A stretch of 64,000 nt of DNA. Origin: Dictyophora rubrovolvata (lineage: Eukaryota > Basidiomycota > Agaricomycetes > Phallales > Phallaceae). The notes below the pieces were generated by a model, which was not told the DNA's origin, did no database searches, and saw nothing but the letters and a program-made list of their open reading frames with translations. Positions 21,803-32,482 of this stretch are shown here, in pieces (position 1 is the first letter of the stretch; the number at the start of each line of letters is the position of its first letter). Location of the stretch: NCBI GenBank assembly GCA_029959195.1, contig CP114121.1, positions 186,001-250,000 of the forward strand. The letters are read 5' to 3'. The translations under genes and the position numbers were made by a program.

Positions 21803-23003
21803 ATGTCCACAAATTTTTTCAACAGATACATATCCATCGTCAGGTACGTCCTTGAGTCATGTTACTTCGCCGCTTTCATATACTTGGTCCTTGATGTACG
21901 TGTCGTAAAGCAATAATCTCGGAAAAGATGCCAAAGTATTATTTATTTACGACGCTTTCAACCCCACGGACCCCGCTGCTTACAAGACCTATTTCCCTGT
22001 TGTTTTGAGGTACGTTTTTCTTCCCTTTCACGCCAGCAACTACGATACTAGCTTTTCAACAGAGTTTTCGACTTTCCTGCACAAGGTAAGTGTTGATTAT
22101 ATTTGGCATTTGTTCGTGTTGTAAAGTTGCTCTTAAAGGATACAAGTTCCACAGCCTGATCTATAGGTCTGAGTACGTGTTCTCAACAAACTCCAATCAG
22201 TGAGCTTTTTCGAAATGAAGACGCAGGAGTGCCTGGATCAGAGCAGTCGTCAAAGACGGAATCGTCACCGATACCAGCGATAATGTCCCAGTTCCAGTAT
22301 GGTGCCTTTTCTTGAAGTCGATCAGATATTGATGAATGCTACAGGTAGGAAAGCAGATCGGTATAGTCACCTGGGGGGGCACTACAATGTTTACGGTGAG
22401 TGATAGTTCAAGTTCAATGACAACCTTTATTCTATGCGTCGTTATCGAATACTTGATAGCCTGTGGTTCCTTACGACGACCCCGCTGCTACTCGAGCCGT
22501 TAATTTCACTCCGTCTCCGCAGAATGCGGGTCTAGGTGAGTATCTTCTCCATACGCCCCAACCCTGTCAATCTTTTTGATCGTAATTATGCTAGGATTTA
22601 TTCCCCCAGAAGGTGGTAACCCGGTGTACGTTTGTCATTTCAACATCCCGTAAGTTGAGCGAAAAGATATCTTTGACATTTGCGAGTTGAAACACCCTTC
22701 CGCAGAGTTCGCGGAGATGCGAAAGCAGGGATTGGGAGCAACATGAGAGCCTATATCATCAACGGATATGACTACAAAGAGGGTCAAATTATAACCTCAC
22801 CAATTTCTGCCAAAATAGAACCCTTTTGGCAGCAGACCCTTGCCAACCTCAATGAAGCTACCACCTTCTATCTTACCTATGATTCTAGCACTTCCGAGTT
22901 CTCCCTTTCGACTACTCGTGGTGTTGAAAGGGTTAAGGAAATCTCCGGCAAAGAAGTTAAACAACAGGCCAAGCAAGAGGAAGCCAACAGATGTCATCGT
23001 TAA
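21803..23003 (+). CDS. Unrecognised multi-exon gene, left-arm copy
   Basis: A continuous spliced reading gives a protein of about 245 residues: MSTNFFNRYISIV, then NNLGKDAKVLFIYDAFNPTD and AAYKTYFPVVLR, VFDFPAQ, GYKFHSLIYRSE, SAWIRAVVKDGIVTDTSDNV, VGKQIGIVTWGGTTMFT, VVPYDDPAATRAVNFTPSP, FIPPEGGNPVYVCHFNIP, and a long last exon with GIGSNMRAYIINGYDYKEGQ and QTLANLNEATTFYLTYDSST. Introns are 43-67 nt with GTACGT, GTAAGT, GTATGG and GTGAGT donors. No signal peptide or helix is visible, and I cannot name the family. The same gene, with the same introns, lies in the opposite arm. The tail is basic and Glu/Gln-rich (EVKQQAKQEEANRCHR). Likely a live gene, since the frame is open throughout. Confidence 0.7.
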
Positions 23004-23274
23004 ATCAATTGTTTCTTGATACGCATTTGAATGTATGCATTTGTATTTGTCATGTCTGAATTGGATCGTGTGATTCGTGTCATTGTTCTCGCTGCCGCCA
23101 ATAATGAAATAGGCGGTTTAGCTTCAATATGGCAAGTGATTGTATATTTCGGCTATTCATAAGCCAGATTGGCGCGGTCGTCAATTGAATGCAACAAAAT
23201 GAATATCGCACTGAATTTGAATAAATTTCAGCCTTATATGTGTGGGAGAACTTTGGGACCGAAGGAACGTTCTT

Positions 23275-23426
23275 TTTTTTTAATGAAGTTAATGTTTATA
23301 AAGTGTTTGGACCGAGTCCAGCATTTATAGACAGCTAGTGAATCACTCGAGTCTCATAGTGACCAATTCATAAAACCTAACAACATATTCCTAGTAACTC
23401 ATAAATGCATTTACGCACGCCTCGCG
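23275..23426 (-). mobile_element. SINE-like element with 14-bp target duplication
   Basis: A 152-bp insertion, beginning with a T-run on the plus strand (an A-tail when read on the minus strand), is flanked by perfect copies of GAAGGAACGTTCTT at 23261-23274 and 23427-23440. The mirrored place in the right arm (near 33655-33675) has one copy of this site and no element. The core shares GAGTCCAGCATTTA and GACAGCTAGTGAATCAC with the copy at 16222-16402. It has no coding capacity. A-tail, target duplication and small size fit a SINE moved by a LINE-type machinery. Confidence 0.8.
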
Positions 23427-23619
23427 GAAGGAACGTTCTTACAATGTACTGAGGCCTAAAATGTAAGTGGATTGGTTTGGAATCAACTCGGAATATGAAT
23501 GTCATGAGCATTGAGAAGTTGTAACGTGATTAGAAGTTTCTCGTGTGGAATGACTATTGTACGATGTACCACAATGCTTTCATGATCAATGACACCAATT
23601 CTCTCGTCGCGTGGAAGGG

Positions 23620-24860
23620 CTACGAGATGCTAGACTCACATCGCTCGTGTACCTGCAGTGTATAATTATAAGGCAGCCGCGCGTAAAAAGCTATCCCTGT
23701 TGAACTTCTTGCGTACACAGGAAGTCCCGCGAAAACGCGGTCGAGCTGAGCGTCATCAAGTTCACATCTGGCAAGTGAGGGCATCCGTGCGTTGGCGTCC
23801 ACTAACGTGCCTCTTTTTTTGTATATTTAGCAACGGAAAGTTACAGACCGAGAAGTCATTCATTCTTCTTCGTCGTTCACGTCATTCGCGTCCCAACCCA
23901 ATTCAGAGAAGTACGCCTGGAGAAGCTGCGACTGGTGAAATTAACGTCTCAACTACATACTGGCATCTCCAATTACGCACAATTTTCCGGGACCAACGAC
24001 TCAAAGAACTTAGTCCCGACTTCACCTACTGTCGGCATTTCTCAGTCAAGTCCACAAGAACATCCAGTCAGTATTATCATTGCCCAGCCCGTCGGAGTCG
24101 GAGGTCCATCAGGCCCACTGGAGCGAAATGCTCACAATACTCACATCATCCTCGAATCCTGTATTTTCCCAGAAAGAGGTGCGAACTCGCGTCTGTACCA
24201 GCGAGCTTTCCACCGCCTTATGATGAGAACTGGCAAGATACTGGCTGACGTCTCACACACCGGATCCGCACAATGTTAAACTTCTCGTACTTTCGTTGTT
24301 CCATGATGAGCCCAACTGGGAAGAGTAAGTGTTTGATTAGCACCATTATGTATACGTAAATTGAACATGGCTGTTGAGGTCACGTCGCCACCGCGTACTG
24401 CACCTTATATTTATGCCATATTCGGAATGAAGTCCCGGATGACTCTGATCCGCGGCAAAATGCCATTGACCACTCTTGCCCAAGAGATTCGAACTCAAAT
24501 TGACCACATCGTTTTCCAAATCCCAGTCTCATCATTTTCATATCCTGTACCAGACCACAAGTTCAGACACAGGATTTTAAAAGGAGACGAAGGCGCCAGC
24601 GAATTTGCCCTTGTTTTCGTTAACTCGCATGCTATATATTATATGTCAAGGACGGGTGAAGCAAAATATTACATTTACCAAAAGCGGCGACTGGGCAAAA
24701 TTCTGGCGCTCGGAGGATAAAGGTAAATCTTGGTATGTAGCGCCATACCAGAGGCGCAGTTTTGCACCTGTGCCCGTAAGGTATTTCATTCGACTAACTT
24801 TAGTCGAGTCGAGGCGTCGTCGCCGCGCTCAAAAAAAGAGGCAAAATAGGTAGTCAGCCC
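23620..24860 (+). CDS. Possible hypothetical gene, structure unresolved
   Basis: Several plus-strand stretches have the look of exons: ISNYAQFSGTNDSKNLVPTS followed by a Pro/Ser/Gly-rich segment (24000-24180); TPDPHNVKLLVLSLFHDEPN (about 24253-24312) ending at a GTAAGT donor; and a helical stretch in 24361-24720 (LTTLAQEIRTQIDHIVFQIP). They lie in different frames and I could not join them convincingly. No domain is recognised. It could be a decayed gene. Limits given are only the span of these stretches. Confidence 0.25.
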
Positions 24861-26621
24861 GACACGCCATATCCACATCTCCACATGTAAGCCATAATTT
24901 GATTTTGAATGTAACTGCATTTACAGAAAACCTAAAAGCTTTCTCTTCAATACCCGGCTACATTCAAGAATCAAAAAGCGTTTCAAGGTTCGGATTTCGG
25001 AAACAACTTTTGTTCTGTGACCGTGACGTCGCGGCAGTCACGCTAAATATCGGAATCCGAAAATCTTTTTCAAAACTCATGCAAAACCCATGTAGTTGGT
25101 GACTTATTTGAACTTCACCAAAGTACGCTTGCAGTTCATTTAGAACTAAAGTTAAAGTTATTTTGAACACGTTAAATTGTCACCGGCACTAAGTTATTCG
25201 GATGGACAGTCGGACGAAGGTAATGTCGCAGTCGCACGTTCTGCAGCTTCCTGCTTGAATGAATGATTTTATTAGGAGCTGCAGAGAATGACTGGATCAT
25301 CGATTACTAATGGTTATTCCACGTTTTATCATTTGTATAACTCCCTGGTGCTCATAGCTGGCTGTGTTTTGATGTTTGCTTAGTACAATGCGCGATGAAG
25401 CCGGCTCAGGTGAGATAACTGTTTTCATACTTCCTCACCAGCGGCAATGATGTTTAGTGCCAGTGGCATTGGATGCATCTCATACGAGATATACCTATTG
25501 ATCCGCTCGTGATGTCACTTCAGCAGACTGGCCCTTCTTGTTTGGACACAAGGCAAAAAATCAACCAAGCAAAGTATTGCATGCGTCAAGGGCAGCGGAT
25601 TCGTATAAGTTAAACGGAATATTTGCTTGGAAAGTTGAGGCCACAGTCCGATGGTGTTTAAAGCTGCTACGGTTTTGCACCTGACAACGCGAGATGCATC
25701 AGGTCCTATCGAAACAAGGCGCCCTCGTTTTTGCACAGGAAAAGAGTAGAAATGGCACCTTGGTCTGACGCGCCATATTACTTGGCCATATGCTTGCCAC
25801 ATGTAGGGCGTGATCCGATTTTGATTTATTCCAACTCGATTTTATCTGATATCGGCTGGTTAATTGCCGACGTTTCATCATAGCAGGCTTTTCAAAGAGT
25901 AAATTTTTCGACGATCTACATTGGCTATACTCAATATTACGACCGGTCCGCCCATGTTTTCAGTCTTATAAGTAGTTTTAATGTTTGCCGCGATAATCAT
26001 TTGAATGATAGTGTAGTTCAATCCTATCGTTGTCCTATCGCACGAAAACTGAAAATGCCATTATATGTAAAACAGCTCTTTACATAATAGTTGATTCTCA
26101 TGGGGGTTACTTTTACAACTAAATACTGTTTACAGGAGTCATTTGATTCATATTTGTTTTTCGCGCTCAGATTTCATTATACTCAGGTCCTAAAACGGAA
26201 CATCCAAATTACATGGTGCTATCGGGCGCTTTTTGGTCAGCCTTTGCCCGTCGCGTTCTGCCTTCCATCATCATCAACCAGCCTTTTCATGGCGTAGGAA
26301 GCAAAGATGGCATTGTGTTCATTCTTTGTGTCTCACATCTCTTCATGTTATTTTTACAAGTCTCAGTGTCCAACCATTGTTTAGTGAGAAAAAAATGGGA
26401 AGAAGTTGCGCGCAGCCCAGTGTTGAGTAATCAACCCATGCCCAATGCCCAATGCCCAATGCTCAACGTTTATGCGTTTATGCCACGAGTACAAAAGTAT
26501 TATGTTGGTAATTATATTGTTGATCTACATCTGAACTCGCCAGTTAACAGTCAATATGATATATCTTGACACGAAATCGTCGTCCATCATTAGAGGCAGA
26601 ACCACAATACAGTCATAAACT
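24861..26621. other. Gene-poor region with a weak internal repeat
   Basis: About 100-150 bases near 24760-24945 resemble 25680-25860 (shared TTTTGCACCTG, then GAC-CGCCATAT, CCACATGTA and GATTTTGAT-TA). A tandem CCAATGC unit occurs at about 26440-26462. No gene is supported. Confidence 0.35.
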
Positions 26622-27355
26622 TCAAGCACCTTTTTGAGCAGCATCGCGAACATCCTCTGCACCCTTCGCGACCTGACCAGCTGCATGCTCTTTTCCTTCC
26701 TCAGTTTTATCCTTTCCCCACGAGAACCAGCCACTGGTCGTTTCTTTTGCTTTATGGGCTTCGCGTTCTGCTTCCCTCTTGGCCTCCTCTGTGTAGCCTC
26801 CGATCGCATTCTTTGCGCTTGTTAAACGCTCTTCCGTACCAACCTTAACGTCTCGAGCAGCACTCTTCGTCTTGTCCAAGATAGATTCTCCAGATGCTTT
26901 AACTTTGTCTGCATCGTGTTCGGCACGAGCCTGTTCGGACAAAAAGATAGTCAACATCATAGAACGCAGCACGAAATGGAATTTGTCATTCACCTTTGCA
27001 TCTCTAGCGGCCGCTTCACTCTTCGCCTTTGTCACATCTCGAAGGTCTTGGGCTTCTTTCTTGACATCTCCCATAGATGGCGGCTTCTCTCTCCGAGTCA
27101 TATAATACCCTATCGCTGCGAGAACGGCAACTCCGCCAACTAGTAAAGCGGTGTTACCACCGGCGGCGGCGGCAGCTTCTTTCTTGTCTCCACTCGATGG
27201 TGGTACAGTGGTCATCTTCCGTCTCTGAGAGCGACAACATAAATGGAGATTTATGGATAAATGAAATGAAGATAGGACATAACAAAAAGATGAAAACTTA
27301 CGGCGACGATAGCTGAACGGGCAGCAATTCTTGGAGTTAACAATCTTTGATACAT
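26622..27355 (-). CDS. Mitochondrial LEA-like helical membrane protein
   Basis: Three exons. Exon 1 (27302-27355) encodes MYQRLLTPRIAARSAIVA, a basic, amphipathic start typical of a mitochondrial presequence. After a 77-nt intron (27225-27301) exon 2 gives a short Ala-rich part, one predicted membrane helix (NTALLVGGVAVLAAIGYYMT) and a charged region. A 63-nt intron (26931-26993) leads to exon 3, an Ala/Lys/Glu-rich helix with 11-mer-like periodicity (KVKASGESILDKTKSAARD, EEAKREAEREAHKAKETT) ending at the stop at 26622. Such sequence resembles late-embryogenesis-abundant and apolipoprotein-like stress proteins; a role in protecting or bracing a mitochondrial membrane is inference. The start chosen has the presequence; an internal ATG after the first intron would drop it. 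It shares a divergent promoter with the oxygenase gene. Confidence 0.72.
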
Positions 27356-27466
27356 AGTGAATAGGAATTAGGAAGGTTGGATGGCTGGTGAAAAAGATTG
27401 AGAAAAGGAAAAGAAGTCTGCATCCGCACGCTTTATCCTCACCCCGGTAATGACGATGTCATGAAA

Positions 27467-27474
27467 TGACGTCA
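27467..27474. promoter_or_regulatory. CRE-type palindrome TGACGTCA
   Basis: A perfect ATF/CREB palindrome lies 112 bases upstream of the ATG of the LEA-like gene, with a TATA-like ATTTATATA beside it and a CACGTGAC E-box near 27497. Fungal ATF/CREB factors (Atf1, Sko1 families) act in stress responses, which would suit the neighbouring gene. Binding is not shown by sequence alone. Confidence 0.45.
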
Positions 27475-27952
27475 TTTATATATTCGTAGTGTTTGCACGT
27501 GACGCAGTGGATCAAGGGCGTCTAATTTATTACTCGTATCGAGCTGGATCTCGGACTGTCTTTTCCTTTATTCCCTGGTTCTCTCTCGAACTGATATTTA
27601 ATGTTAAGGATGTATCCTTGTGATTCAAATTGTCCCCGCCTGCGCGACATTAGCTGTATTGACTGTAGCAAAAAAAAAGTACCAAGTCATTGCCAAGCCA
27701 GCCAGATTTTCTTTAAGATTTCTTGCAGATTTCGAAGGAAAAAAAGTATACATAAGTGGCAGCAACATCCTTGGGTATGTCATCTTTCATTTAACTGACA
27801 TGTGTTCGAAGCTCATCATCACCAGTGATATTGAGATTATGTACAAGACTATGCTTGTAGTTGGTAGCAACATCAGACCTCACCCTACCTCACCCTGCCC
27901 GATCGATGATGACACGTCGCACTCATTTGTACTTAAGTAAGAGTCACGCATT

Positions 27953-27970
27953 ACGCGTGACAACACGCGT
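27953..27970. promoter_or_regulatory. Paired MCB-type ACGCGT sites
   Basis: ACGCGT occurs at 27953-27958 and 27965-27970, the second inside the 12-bp palindrome AACACGCGTGTT. They lie 60-80 bases before the oxygenase start. MCB sites bind MBF (Mbp1/Swi6) for G1/S transcription in fungi. This suggests, but does not prove, cell-cycle control. Confidence 0.4.
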
Positions 27971-28031
27971 GTTTTTTTTTCCTTCTCATCCCGCATATCG
28001 TCGTATCGAATTAGAGGTGGATAATTGATTG

Positions 28032-31000
28032 ATGGCATCCTTGCAGCCCGACCAGCAACTTTCAGAGACTTATGACAGCCAGCATGAAATAGATGACGAG
28101 TCAGAAGATGTTCTCATCGTGAGTTATTCAAGCTATGTATACGAACTTTGACGTGGTTCTAACGTACAGAGCAGGAGGATCTAGAATATGCGTTAAGCAA
28201 TCGATTTACATTTGAAGGAAGCTTCGCTTGCGCGTCAAGGATGAAAAATGCACCGAGCCCGTGTTTGAACATCGATGGTGTTGGCTTAATCGGGTTACCT
28301 CTTTCGGAGCGCGACGCCAAACTGATCATCGAATGCTCTACTCAAGCACCATACGGACATGGTACTGAGACTTTGGTAAACAAGGACGTTCGCGATACAT
28401 GGGAGATTGAGCCTCAGAAAATCACTTTTGAGAACAGAGAATGGGAGCTATTCGTTCAGAGTCTTGTGCAATCTGTATGTAGCGCCTTAGGAGTTCAGGC
28501 AGCTCAAATAATGCCTCGATGCGAGCTATATAAGCTCCTCCTCTATCAGGTCGGATCTCAGTAAGTTTCTTATGTTTTTTCACACGTGCTTACCGCTAAC
28601 GTCATTCGAAGTTTTCTTCCTCACCAAGAGTAAGTCACAGTTAGTGACGTCCTCGTTCATTTCTTATGTACATATATTTTTCTTTTCAGTACACAAAAGG
28701 CAGACGGAATGTTCGCAACAATGATTATCGTCCTCCCTTCCGCCTACACCGGTGGTCAGGTTCACGTGTCTCACAGTACACAATCCAAAGTGTTCGACTG
28801 TTCTGAAGACTCCATTATATCCACCTCCATATTAGCCTGGTATACCGATGTTCTTCACGAAGTCAAACCAGTTACTTCGGGCTGTCGTCTCGCCCTTTCT
28901 TACAACCTCATACATGTTTCAGCTACCCTCCCAAAGCCTATACTCCCTAATATGGACGGTCCAGTGGAGAACCTTCGTACAGTCCTGAAAGATTGGAAAG
29001 AAAATGAGTATACTACCGTACCCGAAGACTCTTTTGTCGCCTACCTTCTCAATCACCAGTACAGTGAACGCGAATTACTCAGGGGCGCAATGTCCTTGAA
29101 GGGTGTCGATGCACACAAGATCTCGTTTTTACGTCCTATTGCTGACGAGTTAGGCTATACGGTTTGCCTAGGCAATCTAACATACAAAATATTTGGAGAT
29201 GCGGATGAATATGGCTTAAACCGGAAGCGCAAAAAACGTTATTCATATGGATCCGATAGCGACAATTATTCCATGGCGGAGGTTCACGATAAGAGCATGG
29301 ACATATCATGTGTCGTGGATCTAAATGGCGTCCGACTCCTCAAAAATGATTTGAAAGTCAGCAATGAATCTCTTATTCCCGAAAATCCATTCGAAGACGC
29401 TGAACCTGACGAAAAATCCTATGGAGGTTACATGGGAAACGTAAGTTCTTTTTCTTAGAATTGTCTAGATGTTATAGAGTTTATATTGCTCCTTTTTAGT
29501 GTGCGGGCAGCTTGAGTTATTGTAAGCAATTACATAATCCGACGTGCTGGCATGCACGAAACGACCGCGACTGGGGAAGTGTCTCATGAGACATTGTCCC
29601 ATGGGACACGGGCGTCAATCCGTTCCCGGCACTAATGTCATGAAATAATGCAGAAATATAAAATTCTTAGAAGTTAAGGAGAAAGATAACAAACCCGTTG
29701 CATGATCCTTCCTCTATTTTCAGGGGTGGAAGAACCAAGACATGCCTCAAATATTCCCATTTCACCAGGACATTTCAGACATTTGACATGACGGATTGGA
29801 AGTTCAGAGTCATTCATTTTGAGTATCAATATGCATATAGCTGATGTATGTGTGGAATGTGTAGATGTTAGAATTAGTATTATGGATAATGGGTTACGCT
29901 TGAAAAGCGGAGTTAAAATTTAGCCGAGGCTGGTGCCGTCGGTCTTTCAAATTAGACGCCTAAGTGTCTCATGAGACAGTGTCCCATGGGACACTTTCCC
30001 AGTCGCTGGCCTTTTCTCCTGGCATGACACGGTAGCAGAACTTCGACTAACCAAAATTACAGGGTATCACCGTACAGTTCTCGTTTTGATTCGGAAGGAA
30101 GATACTTTAAATATATTCTGTTCGAATCGTGCCGATGGCTTTGATTACGGGTTAAACCGGTTGAAGGAGTTTAACAATGCGTGTCCCACTCAGGTGGAGA
30201 GAGACATCGCGTATGCTATGATCAAAAACCTCGGGTCCGAGCCAAGAAGGAATGACTATAGCTGTGCTGATCCAAGACAACGAATTGCTCAAAATATAAA
30301 AACCATAATCGACTATGTATTTACCTGGAACGATCCTGAGATGTGGTCATCAATCATGCAACGCGCAGGCGCGCAATACCTTGAAGCTTTGGGTACAGAC
30401 GCATACTTCGAAGGCTGGAATAAATTTTCCTTTTCCAAAATTGAACAGGGGCATGTTGCGATCCATCTAAAACATTTGCTTTCCCCGCTTACGACGATTG
30501 ATTTTCAGGCTTTCGTGCACTATTTTGAGAATAACCCAGCTTAGAAAACGTCTGGACTTTATTGATGCTATTCGAACACACGCTGCCAAAGTCAATGAAA
30601 CCATTTCTGAAGATTGGTAAAAACAGAAGTTGACTGAAGCGCTGTCTACATACCAAGTGACATCCTATCCTGACGATGTTGAGGTGCTTCTCCATGTGGC
30701 TCAAGCGTGGGGTTTGCGTATTGTATACGAGAAGTACTATTTCTCTTTCCAACCCTTGTGTACTACCTTTTTTTTGACGCGTTCTCTTTAGTGTGATATT
30801 CCCAATGAGCAGAAAACGGGTCTCTTTCGATTTTTGGGTTAGTCTGGTTCAATCCCTAGTGGAGAAGAAAGCCACCCTTTGTGTGGCACCCCGCGCTGAC
30901 GGTGACGGTGAAGAGGCCACTCAACCTCATGCTTTACCAAAACTGTCCACAGAATCAGAACTTCATTATGTATTGAATTACTGTCTCAAGATAATCGTTC

Positions 31001-32049
31001 CCCAATGGAATGACATACCCCCAAGCTCTCCGACCCGAATTCACCGCCCTAAGGACGACGATCAAATCGACATTGCGAAGATAAATCGTATCGTTCAAAT
31101 TTTGGATGTCTGTTTTTTAGCTGGTCGCCTTGAACTATGTTACAACCTTATCGCTTCCGTTCTGGCAACAGATCGCACCGATCTTCTTCCTTCACGATTC
31201 AAATTTCTTTATACTCCGCTTATTCCTAAATTCGTGGACTTTTTGAAAAGGCACAATATCTCCCTTACGTTCCCGCCTTTCGATCTTTTCTCGAGAGAAC
31301 TTATCCATTTGTATCTCCAATACATCCTCGGAGCGAGTCAATCGTTGACGGAAGAGTTAGCAAATCGCCAAAAGATTGGATGTGGATCATGTGATGACTG
31401 TAATGATTTGGATCGCTTTATGGCGGATCCTAACCAGAAGGCGACGATATTTCGGATGATTGAACCCCGTCGCCGTCATTTGGAGGAACGCCTGTCCCCA
31501 ACGCGTTGGCGGTCTTGTGAATGGACAACTATCCGAGGAAGGTCTCCATACGGGCTTCAGATCACCAAAAGGAATGACTATTTTGCGAGCATGAGCTGGG
31601 AAGGGCGGAGAGCGGCGGCATTGGCGTTCTTAGGTTCTTTTGCAAATGATAGTCTTTTGCCAGTACTCATGGGACATCGATGGGGCGATGTTTTAGCCGC
31701 TTTACAAGGCGTCAAGCCGTTCGGTCCTAATATCTATCATCATCATCATCATCATCATCATCTTAATCCCATGATGGTATCGCCAGTATTACCACCCCCT
31801 GCCGGCACGGTTTGTGCGGTTTGCGTTGCTCAGCCTCCGAATCCCAATCCGGCGCAAGAGCACCAAGCACACCAATGGCAAGCGCAGACACATGTACAAC
31901 AAACACATAGACCTGGTCCACTGACCCCTTCGACACAGATTATGAATCAGACGTCTCACGGAACGGTTGAGAATGGGAATGCTTTAGACAAAAAGCGGAA
32001 AAGGCCTACCGACTCGGATGAAGTCATCGATCTTACAAAGGAGAGTTGA
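28032..32049 (+). CDS. 2OG-Fe(II) dioxygenase-domain protein, large fungal type
   Basis: Exons 28032-28118, 28175-28560, 28612-28629, 28690-29440, 29500-29521 and 30063 onward join in frame. The oxygenase core (prolyl-4-hydroxylase-like) shows the iron ligands HQD, encoded by the 18-nt third exon, a distal His in DVLHEVKPV, and an Arg for 2-oxoglutarate in GCRLALSYNL. The long C-terminal part is helical; then comes a nine-His run (31737-31763), a Pro/Gln-rich tail, a basic cluster KKRKRP and VIDLT, which looks like a SUMO-interacting motif after a nuclear signal. The final exon from about 30785 runs to the stop at 32049. Between about 30541 and 30620 I could not find a clean splice path: the two well-conserved-looking blocks are offset in frame and one has an in-frame TAA. 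A long intron (donor near 30513, acceptor near 30626) could bypass this; a decayed gene is the other option. Role likely nuclear hydroxylation of a protein; substrate unknown. Confidence 0.72.
29566..30010. mobile_element. Non-autonomous element with ~50-bp inverted ends, inside an intron
   Basis: The left end GCGACTGGGGAAGTGTCTCA (29567-) to GGCGTC near 29616 is mirrored by GACGCC (29955) to CCCAGTCGC (30006). Each end contains the palindromes TCTCATGAGA and GTCCCATGGGAC in opposite order, as expected for inverted repeats. The element makes up most of intron 29522-30062 of the oxygenase gene; the splice sites lie outside it. No coding capacity and no clear target duplication. Confidence 0.7.
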
Positions 32050-32482
32050 CCATCTGCCGTTCAAAGAAAAAAACGTTTGTAGTTGTTTTGTTACGTTATC
32101 CTGAAACCGCTAATTGTATAATGTACCATCATCGTATTGATAATTTTCTAAGCTAGATTATACTACGAGTACGAATTTCATTTTCCTGAGGTGCCTGTGC
32201 CAAAAGTCGGACGGGGGGGCACCCTAGCGCTACTTATCAGTGTTATATTTTAGCTTCTCGGTAATATTTTTTACAATAGCGTATGCAATATTTTTTAATA
32301 TATTTATCATTTCTGCTGCAATGGTATATTCGCATGAATACTTCAAGCTCGAGAGCCGTAATCTGGTGCACAACCGTTTGCCAGTCCCCAGTTGTGCAGT
32401 CACTCAGGCCTCGGACCTCAGGCTCCGTAATGTAACCGCAAAACGTGAATTTGAACATTTCTGCAAGCTGGGAAACATTATT

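Larger units (their letters stand above)
21030..23480. repeat. Left arm of a large inverted repeat
   Basis: The sequence from about 21030 to 23480 matches, in reverse complement, about 33600 to 35745. Matches run through coding exons, introns and flanks; for example GTCTGTCGTCTACACATTTT near 21100 is mirrored near 35655-35680, and TCATTCTTTGACAC-type sequence near 21500 is mirrored near 35320. Small indels separate the arms, including a SINE-like insertion in this arm and a local duplication of a GACACTTCTAT segment near 21330-21400. The arms enclose about 10 kb. Confidence 0.85.

Noticed and set aside
22197-22382. Minus-strand frame inside the left arm, also open as 34459-34680 in the right arm
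   Set aside because: It is antisense to real exons of the duplicated gene; the shared open frame follows from the shared coding sequence.
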